64,000 nt of DNA from Ustulina deusta (Eukaryota; Ascomycota; Sordariomycetes; Xylariales; Xylariaceae). The translations under genes were made by a program, and so were the position numbers. Below, piece by piece: positions 21,945-34,600 of this stretch. The first letter of the stretch is position 1. The number at the start of each line of letters is the position of its first letter. Location of the stretch: the NCBI GenBank assembly GCA_023159155.1, contig JAJNNX010000081.1, positions 1 to 64,000 of the forward strand. Reading direction: 5' to 3'. Under the pieces are notes generated by a model. The model was not told the origin of the DNA. It did not search any database and worked only from the letters and a program-made list of their open reading frames with translations.

Positions 21945-24944
21945 ATGACCATCGACGGCACACCCACGGAGCTGTGGCGACATCCCGATCCTCACTCAAC
22001 CCCCATGTTTGCATTTCTCAGCCATGTGAGAAACAAGCACCGGCTTGACATTGACGACTACCCGGGTCTGTATAAATGGTCAACCCAAAACCCGTCGGAA
22101 TTTTGGGGCGAGGTTTGGCACTTTTGTGGTATTAGGGCCTCGAGGTCTTATTTCCAGGTACGAGTGAATGAATGGATGAGTTCATGAGTCAACGAGTCAA
22201 CGAATTGACGAATCTATGCTTCCGAGTAACCACGGACCTCACCACTGTTATGGCTGGGTTTGATTCGTCTATGTCCGGGACGCGCTGACGCCCGCAGGTC
22301 CTACCTTCGGATGCACCCATCTTCCCTCGTCCGGATTTCTTTGCTGGGGCGCTGTTAAACTTTGCCGAGAACCTGCTGTTCCCCGAGAATGCGCATGTCA
22401 GTGAGTCTTCTCCTGCAGTCATCACCGCCACCGAGGTCGACGGTGAGGTTCGAACGGCAACCTGGGCCCAATTGCGTGAGGCAGTGCGTCAATGTTCGAA
22501 TGCCCTGCGGGCCACGGGCGTGAAGCCGAGAGATGTCGTCGCCGGGTTTGTTTCAAATCATGTCGAGGCCTTGGTAGCCATGCTGGCCGCTGCCGCCCTT
22601 GGTGCCATTTGGACCGGCATCAGCCCGGACAATGGCGTCAGCGCTGTACTGGACCGACTTGTACAGATTGAGCCCAAGGTATTGTTTGCCGATAACGGGA
22701 CCATAGTGAGTAATTCCTGCAGTCGTATTCTTCCTGTTCCGGCTGCGTTTAGGGCAGAAAGGCTTCTTTTCAAGCCAGATTCATAGTTTGGAAACGTCCA
22801 ACGGCTTCGAAACCTTCCCGATCACACTCGAAATCACAAAGTACTGACCCCAAGTGTTGTAGTACAACGGCAAGCCATGGTCTAGCATGGACAAAGCAGC
22901 ACAGATTGCCAAGGAGTTGAAAACCCTCGAGCTCGTAGTGTTGATAAAGAACATCCCGGAGGCCGAATTACGACTACAGGATCTAAAATCCACAAACTCC
23001 GTCGTGGTGGCCGAATATGAGAACTTCTTAAGCAGGTACGCCGTCAAGCAGCAAGAACGAGGCCGTGAAAACTATACGCAAAGACTGATTCCCTTATAGC
23101 AGCCCTATCCACGAACCCCTGAGGTTCGAGCAGCTCCCACCCGCTCACCCGCTCTATGTACTTTATTCCTCGGGCACGACAGGCCTTCCCAAGGCCATCG
23201 TGCACACGGCACTAGGCACCTTAATACAGCACAAGAAAGAGCATATCCTCCACTGCTCAATGGATTCAACATCTCGTTTGCTGTACTATACAACGACCTC
23301 ATGGATGATGTGGCATTGGACCGTTTCGGCACTAGCATGTGCCTCCACACTTGTCCTCTACTCCGGTTCCCCATTCAAACCGCATGGGTATCTTTCACTT
23401 CCCCGACTGCTCTCTTCGCTCAAGGTCACGCACTTTGGCACCTCGGCCACATATCTGACGACGCTAGAGGCCAACCATATTTACCCTTCAGCATCTCTTG
23501 ATCTTTCTCATCTCCAGGCCATCTATTCAACAGCATCGCCTCTACCCCCGTCAACCTTCTCCTTCGTCTATAAGGCATTTCCGCCTCATATTAATCTAGG
23601 TTCGATTACTGGCGGGACGGACATCATCTCTTTATTTGGCGCTCCCAACCCACGTTAGTAATTCCCAGAACCATTTCCTTCGTATTTTTGGGGACTTTTA
23701 AAGTGTAAACGCTTTCTTTCGGACCAAAAGCATGTCTTGGAAACTTCTCGCAGTTTCGAAACGCTCACAGATTACACCCAAATTGGCGATTGCTAACCCT
23801 GTGTGTTGGTAGTGCTGCCTGTATACGTAGGCGAAATTCAGTGCGCTGGCCTCGGCATGGCCATTGATGTAGTTGATCCTATCAGCGGCGAACTAACCCC
23901 GGGTGAAGATGGCGAGCGTAAGTCGAGTGATGCCTTGACCTCGTACCTACTTCGTATATTCCTCTCAATTACCCTCCCCCCTTGGTCTCGGTCCTACTAG
24001 CACTCTGCTTCTCCACTACTTGCTTCATGCTATGGACTCACCATCGCCCCATCTCTGCGAACAAAGTATGAAATTGAGAGTACCCACGCTAGGACTAACA
24101 GAATTCGAATTACAGTAGTGTGTACCAAGCCATTTCCATGTCAGCCATTAACATTCTGGGGCCCCAACGGGGAGGACAAGTACCGAGCCAGCTATTTCGA
24201 GCGCTTCGCTAACGTCTGGCATCACGGGGATTTCGTACGAATCGACGTTCGCACGGGGGGCTTGACGATGCTCGGCCGGAGCGACGGTGTCTTAAAACCA
24301 TCAGGGGTCCGCTTCGGTAGTGCGGAGATCTACAACGTGCTGACCAAGTTCTTTGGCGGCGAGGTCGAGGACGCCGTATGCGTGGGTCGAAGGCGAGAGA
24401 TGGACCGCGACGAGACCGTCTGTCTATTTGTTCTGATGTGTGATGGCCACAACTTCAGCAACGAACTACGCTTAAAGATTCAACAGGTATGATTCTAGTG
24501 CTCACACCCCCTCTTTAACACATATTCGAGGGTAGAAACTCTTCTCGTGAATCCGGACATGTCTATACGCTATTCACACCAATCTATCATATCGAGGCTG
24601 CAACGCCCTTCACATGCCTGGAGGTTACAGTGCTCTGACTTCAGAACTAGACAATTCGAACCGAGTTAAGCCCGAGACACGTGCCAGCTATTATCGAAAA
24701 GGCCGGTGGCGGCATCCCCCGGACAGGTAATGGAAAGAAGTAAGTGAACCTGTAGATAGTTGCTAAGGCGAGTTGCGCCGAACACTGGATTATTTCTCTC
24801 TGATTAAAGAGAGTCTGACACGAAGATAGGATCGAGGTCGCTGTCAAGCAGATTCTATCCGGCATCAACATCAAGACCAACGCAAGCGTAGCGAATCCTG
24901 AATCCCTCGCATGGTTCCAGACGTGGGCGGCCAACCACGACTAA
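21945..24944 (+). CDS. Acetoacetyl-CoA synthetase
   Basis: ATP-dependent ligation of acetoacetate to CoA (ANL adenylating superfamily), cytosolic ketone-body use feeding sterol and fatty-acid synthesis. Eight exons: 21945-22157, 22298-22705, 22863-23035, 23100-23653, 23813-23917, 24116-24486, 24651-24739, 24830-24944; about 675 aa, the usual length. Visible: an N-terminal acetyl-CoA-synthetase-like cap (LYKWS..., FAENLLF), the phosphate-binding loop YSSGTTGLPK (287-296), GGTDI, CTKPFPCQP, HGDFVR, LGRSDGVLKPSGVR and the C-terminal catalytic lysine in TGNGKK (Lys637). All phases join cleanly. The intron 3 acceptor is a tandem TAGCAG, giving one Ser more or less. The ATG at 21,945 has CAAA before it. 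It converges with the deaminase gene, 242 bp away. Confidence 0.92.
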
Positions 24945-25186
24945 CATGCAAAGACGCGAACATGAGCGCGCACGATGGATCAATACATTTCTCGGCGATT
25001 CATGATCCCACAAAACAAAAATCAGCGTAGCGCAGAGTGCATATCTGGTTGATTATATGTGATGTGCCCTCCATACCATAGATTCAGGGAATGATAAACA
25101 GGAAATAGCGATTCATGGTCGATTCACTCCAATCATGCGTGCCCGGTGATTCCTTGTCTACAGCACGTCCACGTCCTAGTACCTCT

Positions 25187-26952
25187 TTACCACATGATCT
25201 CCCGTAATCGAGCCTTCTGCACATCGCCGCCAAAAATGACATCGATCCCTTTCCTCGCTAGACCCAAGATGGCTTCCTTCTCAAGGTGGAAATGCTGCTG
25301 TATTAGGGACCATTCATTGGATACGGAACTGCCGAATACGCCCACGTCGTCGGTCTGGAAAATGGGCGTTACTTAATTAGCATAGGTCTCTGTCCCTCTC
25401 CCTACCCCTGCCTATGTGCATGTGCGTTCCTCTCCTCGTCTATATTTTGTTGATAACTCAGGGACGATTGGGACTTCTTACGCAAGGTACAACCACCGGG
25501 CCATCAACTTGCCACCACTCGCCGAAATGGTGAGCGTCAAAACTGCCAACTATCATTTTAAGCTGAACATTGCAGCTGAGACACAGTTCGAGCCCGATGC
25601 CAGAGCACGCTGCGATTTGTTTCTTCACATGCTCCGGGACGTGAACTGAGACATTCGAGGTCAGTAGTTAGGGAAACATGAAAAGCTCTCGAAGGCATCA
25701 TCCTAGTCCGGAAAGAAACTTGCTACTCTTCCAAATGATCAGGAAGGGAGTAGATCGTGGGCTTACTTACTGACATGACCAAGGCGATCGGGCACCCAGC
25801 GTAGGATAGTCTCGAGCTCGGCCTCGCTAGCGCTACATTCGGCCTCGGCAAAGTGGACGGTGATCTTGAGCCCCTGTGCCCTTGCTGCCTCAAAGGCAGG
25901 CGTGAACAGCGAGACATCCCCCTTAGAAGGGTCGCCACAGAGATCGACGGCGACGACACCGCGAGAGCCGAAGTGCGTGGCGAGCGCGACGACCTCGTTT
26001 GCCTCGACGAGAGTGTTGCGACGGTCTAGTCGAATATCAGGGGTTAATAGCCACCCGGCATAATAACACGTTTGCAGGAGTATGCAAGAGTAACCGAACG
26101 AAAGATCAAATCTCCGTTTAAGCCATTCTCGATCTCAAGACACGTTGAAAGGGGACGGCGATAGACATAATGCTAACCTATCGAGAGGATGAGGCGAACT
26201 TGAATAGATGGAAATCGTCGTTGCGCTGCGTCTATGGCCGTCAGGACATGGTTGACGTAGGCGGCCTTGTCCAGGCCGTCCTTCGGGAAAGCCCTAGGCG
26301 TCGTGCGAAGTTCAAGATACACGACTCCGTCTGTGCGAACCCGAAAATTAGCTAGTATGTACTGCCTCGAGCCAGAATGCCTGGTGGGTTTACGAAATAC
26401 ATGCATGTACGGATACCGCTAGCAAAGACTTCGACCCCCCCCTCCCCCCCCAAAACTTGTCCGCCGAACAGAATGGAAACATGGAGGACTCTTGGCAACA
26501 TGACGTACCATTGGCAAAGTGCTCGATGACCAACATGGTCGAATAATGTAACGAATCGGCATCATCTACAAGTCGGTAAATGTAAGACGAGAAGAGAGGG
26601 AAGAAGCTAGCCCAGTTAGCCGACTCAGTTCTTGTCCGTCGTAGGAAGCTACGAAATAAAACAGCGACGGGGTTTTCGCCTTACGACTCCAAATCATGGT
26701 CATGCATGACGACCAAGGGATCCTCGAGGTCCGTCTTGCCAGCTGCCTTCTTGTCCCTCCATATTTCGTGGAGGCATTGCCTGCTGATGCTTCCAGAAAG
26801 ATGAGCGTGTAACTAGGTATAAGAAGGACACGGTCAGCAGAGGACAAGCGGGATAGTATCACATCTATGGGTATCTATCTATCTATCCACCCCTCCATTA
26901 CCTCAATTTTGGGCATGGACCTGAAGTCCAGCAGCGCCGGGTTGTGACCCAT
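25187..26952 (-). CDS. Adenosine-deaminase-like protein (ADAL/MAPDA type)
   Basis: Purine deaminase of the metal-dependent amidohydrolase family; family members deaminate N6-methyl-AMP or adenosine-type substrates. Seven exons (minus strand): 26952-26902, 26812-26685, 26606-26509, 26330-26178, 26025-25771, 25645-25482, 25354-25187; 338 aa. Visible: ELHAHLSGSI with metal-ligand His19/His21; GVVYLELRTTPR; GDP (174-176); the HFAEAE segment with Zn ligand His201 and catalytic Glu204; LELCLSCNV; and TDDVGVF with ligand Asp285. The length matches ADAL proteins (about 350 aa). The start was chosen at MGHNPALLDF; an in-frame ATG 36 codons upstream (27,060) would add a basic tail with no family support. 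Metal ligands and catalytic Glu are intact, so it should be active; substrate preference is not readable from sequence. Confidence 0.87.
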
Positions 26953-29900
26953 GCTTTCGCGACGACGCGGTGATGTCGCGTTATACTCCTTGTGGCACTT
27001 TGTGTCGTATCTTCTTCCTGTTGTATTATTATCGTTGCGGTTGTCAACTCGTAGGCCCATGTATTGCGAACCTCAAAGGGACCGAATGTCTACTTCCGGA
27101 AGCTTTCTAGAAGCGTAGGGGAGGAGTCCCTGCATTGCCCAAGGATGGATGGTGCTGTGAAACGATTGGCTCTCTGATAGGTACTTAGGAGGTCCAATCA
27201 ACACATCTTTTCTGCATTGGCCTGTAGGTACCTCAGGTACTTACTCATACCAAGTACGATGCTGTGCTGTTGTAGATATGTCCATTACCTATTCTTGTTT
27301 TTCATCCTGCCCCTTGTCTTGCCATGTATGTGCATAGCAAAAAAGACCGTGGTTGGTATGATGTAGGATAAATCCGGTCTGTCTACCTAGTATACATACA
27401 ACACCTGTGTAAGCTGAACCAGTTGCAGTTCAAGCTATAGTCTGTGGTCTAGCTTCGGATCTGATGCGATCTTCGCCGTTTAGTATCTAGGACCGAGCTG
27501 TCGGGATGGCTGATGATAACCTCGGATCATTTCCAAGGCAGTACATAGAGACTGGTGTGGTGACTACACCCTATCCTACATATGTACCAGTACTGCACAG
27601 TAGGTACTTACCTGACAGGTACTTACACTAGGTAGAAGCAGGTAGAGGGCTAATATCAACACAATCAATAATTACCCCAAAGAATACCTAAATACTTAGA
27701 CTACCTGCTATACTCGAATCCATAGAAGAAAATGTTGGATTAAGAGATAACTACCTACTACCTATCTGTACTCTAATTATGTGTGTACATACCCAGGCAC
27801 ATTATATGATCTATTCTGGAGTAATGATTAGGTACGCTATGGTATTTGTATGCGAAGCAAGAGGTATGTCCTCAAGATAGGTACTATAGACAGATCAAGA
27901 CAGACAGACGCACAGACAGGGCTGTGGGACAGGGGTCTGGGTAGGTAGTGTATGCGAAATTGCAGCCAGCGGAGATTGAACCGCTGAAGAGAAATGAGAC
28001 AGGATTGGTCAGAGGGGGTATGCATGTCAGGGGAACTATCGACCCTCCAAATTTCGTCCACTACTAGCCTGCTCTAGGTATTTATTTGCCCATGTACGGT
28101 CTGTACCGGGGGGAAGATGTACGCTACCTAAGGAGGTACCTACTCCTGTACACTACATACATACTTAGTGGAGATCTGGAAATTTAACCGTTGATGATAG
28201 CACATGACGCAAGACAGAAAACAAGACACAACAGGCATGGCTCTATACCTAGTGTGTGCCATTGAGCAATAAATAATAAGGTAATACAAGAATTTAAAAG
28301 TGCAATAGAAATGTTTGGTATAAGTTGCTGTTATATGTGTGAATATTACATACATACCTACCTACCCCAACTTTATATCTGTAGTTTTTTACACTAATAA
28401 CAGGTACCTAGATATGCAATATTATATACTGACCGACACACCGATACACCTCTTGTTGTGGGTTGAGGGGTTAAGGTTCACAAGGACATGCTTGCACAGT
28501 AGATAATTAAGACAATGCTAGAAATGTGCCTCAGTAAATAATTACCTATATTGAGTGCATGACATAGATATATTGGAGTTGAGATGTTACCTCGGTCGAC
28601 AGTTTAGAAGCGCAATATAAGGTGGGGGGAATATCTCTACACTAAATCGCCACTTAGACCAACATAGACAGGCTTAATATATACCTACAATAATACCAGG
28701 TAATACTTACTAGATCCACATATATGTAGGATAGATCCCATATGTTTTTTAGCCCACAATGACATTAGATTCTGCACTAAATACCAGAGAGTATATACTG
28801 AGTCTGGCTTAGTTGTAAGGCTGCTATGGAAGCTTTGGGTGTGTTAGACCTGTTGTTTTACAAGTCCTAATATCCCAATAAACGCCTATTATCTTGTTTG
28901 TGTTAACACACATAGCAACAGCTCTCTCCACAGTGCAGAATAGCACTGCGGGCACGCCATGCCTCACCTTTCAACGAGGTGCTAAGGTTGACCGTTTGTG
29001 TTGGTGGACCTGAGCAGAGACCAGGTTGTCCACTGCTAAAATCCGCTAACGGCTGCACTTACACTTTCATAGGTAGGTACTTAGCACTTGGCTATTTGGG
29101 GCATGTGATGTGTACCTCGAAATCGGCGCAACTCATTTAGTTCCGCAATTCCTCGGTGACGGAGGAATTTTGTCAACCAAATTATGACAATTCCCAATGT
29201 AGGAGGTATGTATAACAATGCATACCCATACAGTAGCTTCTGATTAGCTATAATGACAACCCTGAAACGAAGAGATATATATACCATCAACAATAAGGAG
29301 CCTTCCACGTTGTCTGTTTCTGTGCAGAATTTCATAGATGTCCCCAGCCACAGCCAAATGCGATTGGTAGGTACGCTGGCTCCTTATTCAATCCTGAGCG
29401 ATAGGGAGAGCGGGTACCTCGCAAGTGGTGGGAGACAGAGCTCGATTAGGCAATGCAATCTCCTCGTTTGGCTTAGCTAGCGTGTTTTCCAGCATCTCGT
29501 CCCGGGTTTATACTCTAGTTGCTTGGTGGCCTCTCAAAAAGCCCGGCCAGCCAGTCAACAAGCCAAAACCACCAGTCGGCCAGCTTAACTAGGTACCTAT
29601 TTTTATTTATTTACCCTGACACCTGGCCATCACTCGCCCACCATCACACGTCCACGCTAGACTAGTATGGGTACATACCTACATAGGTAGTATGGTATAA
29701 ATTACCTTACCTACTTAAGTAGGGATAGGTAAATAGTGGAGTAGGCTACAACCGCAGCACTGTGCTCGAGAAACTGAGAAGCGCGAGTTGTACACTCGGT
29801 ACATGTAGCAACCAGCAACCCGCAACCAACAACCCGTAGAATTCTGCGCAGAGAAGCAGGAGCCCACCACCGCCATCATCACCACCACTACTAGGTACCT

Positions 29901-30330
29901 ACAGTACCTACAAACTGCGAGGTTAAGGTACTACGACGACCACTACCACCCCTGGACTCCCTAGAGCTTGCATCCCCATCCCCCATCCACCTGCATCCAT
30001 TCATTCATTCCTCGCCAGGCCAAAACCTCCTAACCGCTCGTAAACCCCGACTGATTGCCAACCTCACACCTATTCTCTCCCTCCTTTTTCGAAGCCCGAG
30101 CCTTGGTGTCCTGTCCACGCTCCACGCTCCACACTTCGCACTCCATACTCGACTCGGACTCTCAATTGTCGTCGCTCCCACGTCTCCTCCATCTCGCCCA
30201 TTGTCTCCTGTTGTTGTCGTCCCCGGCCGCTTGCTCCTTCGACGCTGCCACCCGCGCTTCTCCCGCCTCTTCGTCCTCCTTCCTTCTCTCCGACACAACA
30301 CACGCACGTCTCGTCTGAACGCGGCCAACC
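26953..30330. promoter_or_regulatory. Divergent intergenic region, ADAL-like / G-beta
   Basis: A 3.4-kb gene-free region rich in short TAGGTA/TACCTA repeats and GGTACC palindromes. The final ~400 bp before the G-beta ATG are pyrimidine-rich (long C/T tracts), typical of a fungal promoter and leader. No tRNA or other RNA gene recognised. Confidence 0.55.
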
Positions 30331-31688
30331 ATGGACTCGCAACGGCCGAACGATGTGTCGCCCGAGGCTATGCAGTCGCGCATCCAACAAGCGCGACGCG
30401 AGGCTGAGGCGCTGAAAGACAGGATCAAGCGGAAAAAGGATGAGTTGGCTGACACCACGCGTAAGTCTCGTCCTCGCCGTCTCTGTTTATCTCCTCGACA
30501 CCTTGTCGCCGTCTGCGCTGTTGCTAACCATGTCCCTGGATCGCCGATTAGTCCGCGCTGTGTCGCAGCAATCTCACGAGGCCATCCCGAGGAATCAGCT
30601 GATGAAGACAAAGAAGACGCTCAAGGGCCATCTAGCCAAGATCTACGCTATGCATTGGTCCACCGATCGGAGACATCTCGTTTCTGCCTCGCAAGACGGC
30701 AAGTTGATTATTTGGGACGCCTACACCACGAACAAAGTACATGCCATACCACTGCGCTCTTCCTGGGTCATGACCTGCGCCTACGCTCCGAGCGGTAATT
30801 ATGTCGCCTGCGGTGGCCTGGATAATATCTGCTCCATCTACAATCTCAACCAAAATCGAGACGGGCCTACTCGCGTCGCCCGTGAACTATCTGGTCACGC
30901 TGGCTATCTATCGTGCTGCCGCTTCATCAATGACCGGAGTATCCTCACCTCGTCGGGCGATATGACCTGCATGAAGTGGGACATTGAGACCGGCACCAAG
31001 GTTATGGAGTTTGCCGACCACCTCGGCGATGTCATGAGCATTAGCTTGAACCCGACAAATCAAAACACGTTCATCTCCGGTGCCTGCGACGCCTTTGCCA
31101 AGTTGTGGGACATTCGTGCCGGCAAAGCCGTCCAGACCTTCGCCGGACACGAATCCGACATTAACGCCATTCAGTTTTTCCCCGATGGCCATTCATTTGT
31201 CACTGGTTCCGACGACGCGACCTGCAGGCTCTTTGATATCCGCGCTGACAGAGAGCTCAACCTTTACGGAGTAGGCTTCCCAATCCTCACATGACTTCTC
31301 ACGCGTCCGCGTCACTGACGATGTAATATAGTCCGAGTCTATCCTGTGCGGTATTACATCCGTTGCCACGTCTGTGTCAGGCCGACTTCTATTTGCTGGC
31401 TATGATGACTTTGAATGCAAGGTATTGAATCAAAATCTCCTAAGCTACACGAATTCATATGCTGATCTGGTCTTGCTTAGGTATGGGATATTACAAGAGG
31501 GGAGAAGGTCGGCTCGCTCGTGGGCCACGAAAACCGTGTCAGCTGTCTTGGAGTTAGCAACGACGGTATCAGCTTGTGTACTGGTTCTTGGGACTCTGTG
31601 GTAAGTCATGACAGATGATCTAATAACTCGGTATCCACTCGTGATCAGTCCTGTTAACTGGCTATAGCTCAAAATCTGGGCGTACTAA
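30331..31688 (+). CDS. Heterotrimeric G-protein beta subunit
   Basis: Seven-blade WD40 protein that pairs with G-gamma and G-alpha at the plasma membrane to transmit nutrient and pheromone signals controlling growth, conidiation and development (known for SfaD/GNB-1/MGB1 orthologues). Five exons: 30331-30460, 30552-31270, 31332-31421, 31481-31600, 31668-31688; 359 aa, the standard length. Visible: an N-terminal coiled coil (about 1-43, [19 protein letters not shown]) that binds G-gamma, then repeated GH...WD units ([64 protein letters not shown]) ending in SVLKIWAY. The last exon encodes only LKIWAY. RACK1-type proteins lack this coiled-coil N-terminus, so the assignment to canonical G-beta is firm. 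Confidence 0.95.
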
Positions 31689-34600
31689 TCCTGCCTCTAT
31701 CACGACCTGGGGCGTAATGTGCTATAATGTAGCTTCAGCTGGGGGATGTTCCGAACTAATGCCCACCCTGGTCCGCGTTTCGAGCTCTGATCTAGAATCG
31801 ATGTAGACACGACGACACCACAACACCCCTTTTCCCCTTTGACCCTGGCTAGCATTGTACTCGACATTTTCTAATACGGTGCGTCGACACCGTTCGAGAG
31901 AAGAGGGAAGATATATTTTCAAGTTATGCCTCGAACCGTCAACATCCTAATACCATGTCTTGCGCCCGATCCTTACTTGTTGACTCAGAACGGCCAGTTG
32001 AGGCTGTTAGCGATTATTAAATCTTCTATTTTGCGCGCGCACCCATGGGCGCAACCGCAACCCCATGGAGTATTGTCCTACCAGTCGAATATACGATCTC
32101 CAGGCGAGGTGTGGCCTGCGGCGGACGCTCGCCACTTCTCCCTTTGTGAACTGGTTTCCCAATTCTCACCTTATTGATATACGGATTACGATGTGTTCTC
32201 GCACCCGAGGAGCGTGTTCATAGTAACTGGTCTTTCTGTCGAAAAATTCTATTTCTGCGCGTCTGTTTATTTCCTGTTTTTGCCTTTACTGACAACCCCC
32301 GGTCTCCTCACGGTAGATGGAGTGGAGGCATCTCTATGTTCTTTCCAAAGATACAAAAAGAATATCATAGTGGATAAGGGGAGAAGGATGGATCGATGCT
32401 CGACTGTGTGGGGATGAGAGGGAGAGAGAGAGTGAGAGAGTCACACTGCGGCTTTCTATGATTATTGGCACATACTGCTAGGTCCGTTCCTAGACCTTTC
32501 GCGTCTTGCTGTTTCGCTCGTCGTGGCAGGTGCAGGATGTGCTGAATTCCAGCTTTTGAAATAAGAGGCGGAAGGAGACGGCGGAAGGAGAAGAGCAGCG
32601 GAACAGGCGTCGCGGTGGCCCCTCTTTACTGCCTGTACCATATAGCCATGTCATACGAATGCCAAAAATCGTCCCAAAACAGGACGACCTATCTATCTTG
32701 CTAACTCGCTTGTCTACGATGTGTCAGAAATCTATCCGGGTTATGGTTCCCCCTTGCAATGGTGCGATGTCCAGGGGCAAGCTGGGCTAGAGTTCAAAAT
32801 GGGCTCCCCAAGGCAATGTTCGAGACAGCACCTTAGTCGAGCCCGAGATATCGCATCTCCAGGTGGCACGGTTACGAGAACACATACCAACACTATTTCG
32901 TGGGCGGAAAGGTTGAGTGACTAGGCTTTGCGTCTTGGTTCCCCCCCCCCCTCCCAGTACTTGTTTATGTCTGGTGGAGAGGATGCTAGGTTTGGGTACA
33001 GATTGAGGTAGGAGTACCTAGCTAGTTAGGTTATGTGTCTTTAGGCATCTTTGTCCGTTTCAATATGCGTTCAAGGCAACATAGACTCATTATAGATGTC
33101 TCCGTGGTGAGTTGGGTGGGTTTGGGTTAAGGGGGCGTTGGACATGCTATGAAGATTTATCCTGAGATGCTCTAATGCCGTCGAGGGGATACTCGGTCGG
33201 GGTTATGTTCGAAGATCACCTTGTGAGACAGATGGAGAGGTACGCAGAAATCATGGCAGCTAAGTAAGTACATGTCAGTAGGAAGGAAGGGGAATCACTC
33301 TCGTCCGGTTCGTCATTCCTGAGCTGAGCTTTAGGCCCAGGTGCCGGGACTTGGCTACCTGCGTGGCTGCGATTCAGTTCTTTCGGACGAAGCAAGTAGG
33401 TCGTAAACTGTCTGGGTTCGGTGGCTCTGCGGAGACACAGTCTTTCTGGTTAGCACTTCGCTTGAAGTATTATTCGGCGAGCCTCAGACTACTACAGCGG
33501 GTATCCCCTTCGCCTAGGGGCTTGGGCATCGAGTATCCCGTCTTTATATCTCGCCTCCATCTACCTAGTCGAGGTCGTCTTATATAAGAAGAGCAAAATG
33601 CGTATATAGATAGACGTGTATGATGCGTGGACATGAAAGGGGGATGAGTGCATAGATTATGCTCCAACACCGTACCAGCAACTTAGCTCGACAGAGATAT
33701 CTGTAGGTACGATACGTCGTTCTATTGTAAGTGGCAGCACTATTGGAGCTATGTGCTTCCGGCGATCACGAGTCCACATGTACTAAGTAGTAAGAGAGGG
33801 GATATCTCCAAATCGATATCATTGGGGTTGGCCCCTCGGATCTTGCCTACCCTCCGTAGTTAAGTATGTAGCATATGGCACCATGTCCAAGTTTGCTGAA
33901 GCTTGTATCACATCCCGACTCCCTGGGAGAATTACTCGTTCGTAAGAGAATAAATTGCAGCCTTTAGTCATCGAGGATTGAGGATACCTACTTTTTATGG
34001 ATACATACGTACCTACACTATACAGCTGGTGGGTGGTCATAAGATGATCCCATACACCGATATCATATTGAGCGACCCGTAGTTAGAGACCGAGTTTGTT
34101 AATGTTCCCCATGAAGTTTGGCATTTTCTCGGGAGGCTGGAGAAGGGATAAATTGTATATGTATATCTGCTTGTGTTCTACAATGTGCTATGTATGTATG
34201 TGTTTACAAGCTGTGAAGTGTCCAAATCCGGAACTAAATATGTAAATAGTAATAAAGCAACTTAGGTTCATTGAGAACATAGACCTGGTTCTCCCTGACC
34301 ACTATTTTACAACTACATACTGTATCGTAATAGATCTGGACCAACAAGCAAAGCTCACCTCGTGGGCTTAATCTGTACTTGTGGATGCTGGGAGATCGGA
34401 AAGGTGTGACGAATCGTGTGGCATCGTCATGCAAGGTGGGATGATCGTAATCTGGTTCTCATGCAGTCTCCGGGGACCCCCAAGTGCGAACGCGAAAGCT
34501 GACAGGAAGGGCTCGCGACATGTGTCTATTTATATCCGTGCTGAATGTACGTCGTTGGACTCGTCCACGGCTGAGTACTTTCTCCCAAAGCCTGCCCATT

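Noticed and set aside
27940..28030. tRNA-like T-arm (minus strand GGTTCAATC with flanking GC stem)
   Set aside because: The arm does not pair correctly and no matching acceptor stem or anticodon arm is found at the right distance.
30162..30611. 149-codon minus-strand ORF over the G-beta start
   Set aside because: Shadow of the pyrimidine-rich leader and exon 1 of G-beta; Arg/Glu/Ser repeats reflect base composition.
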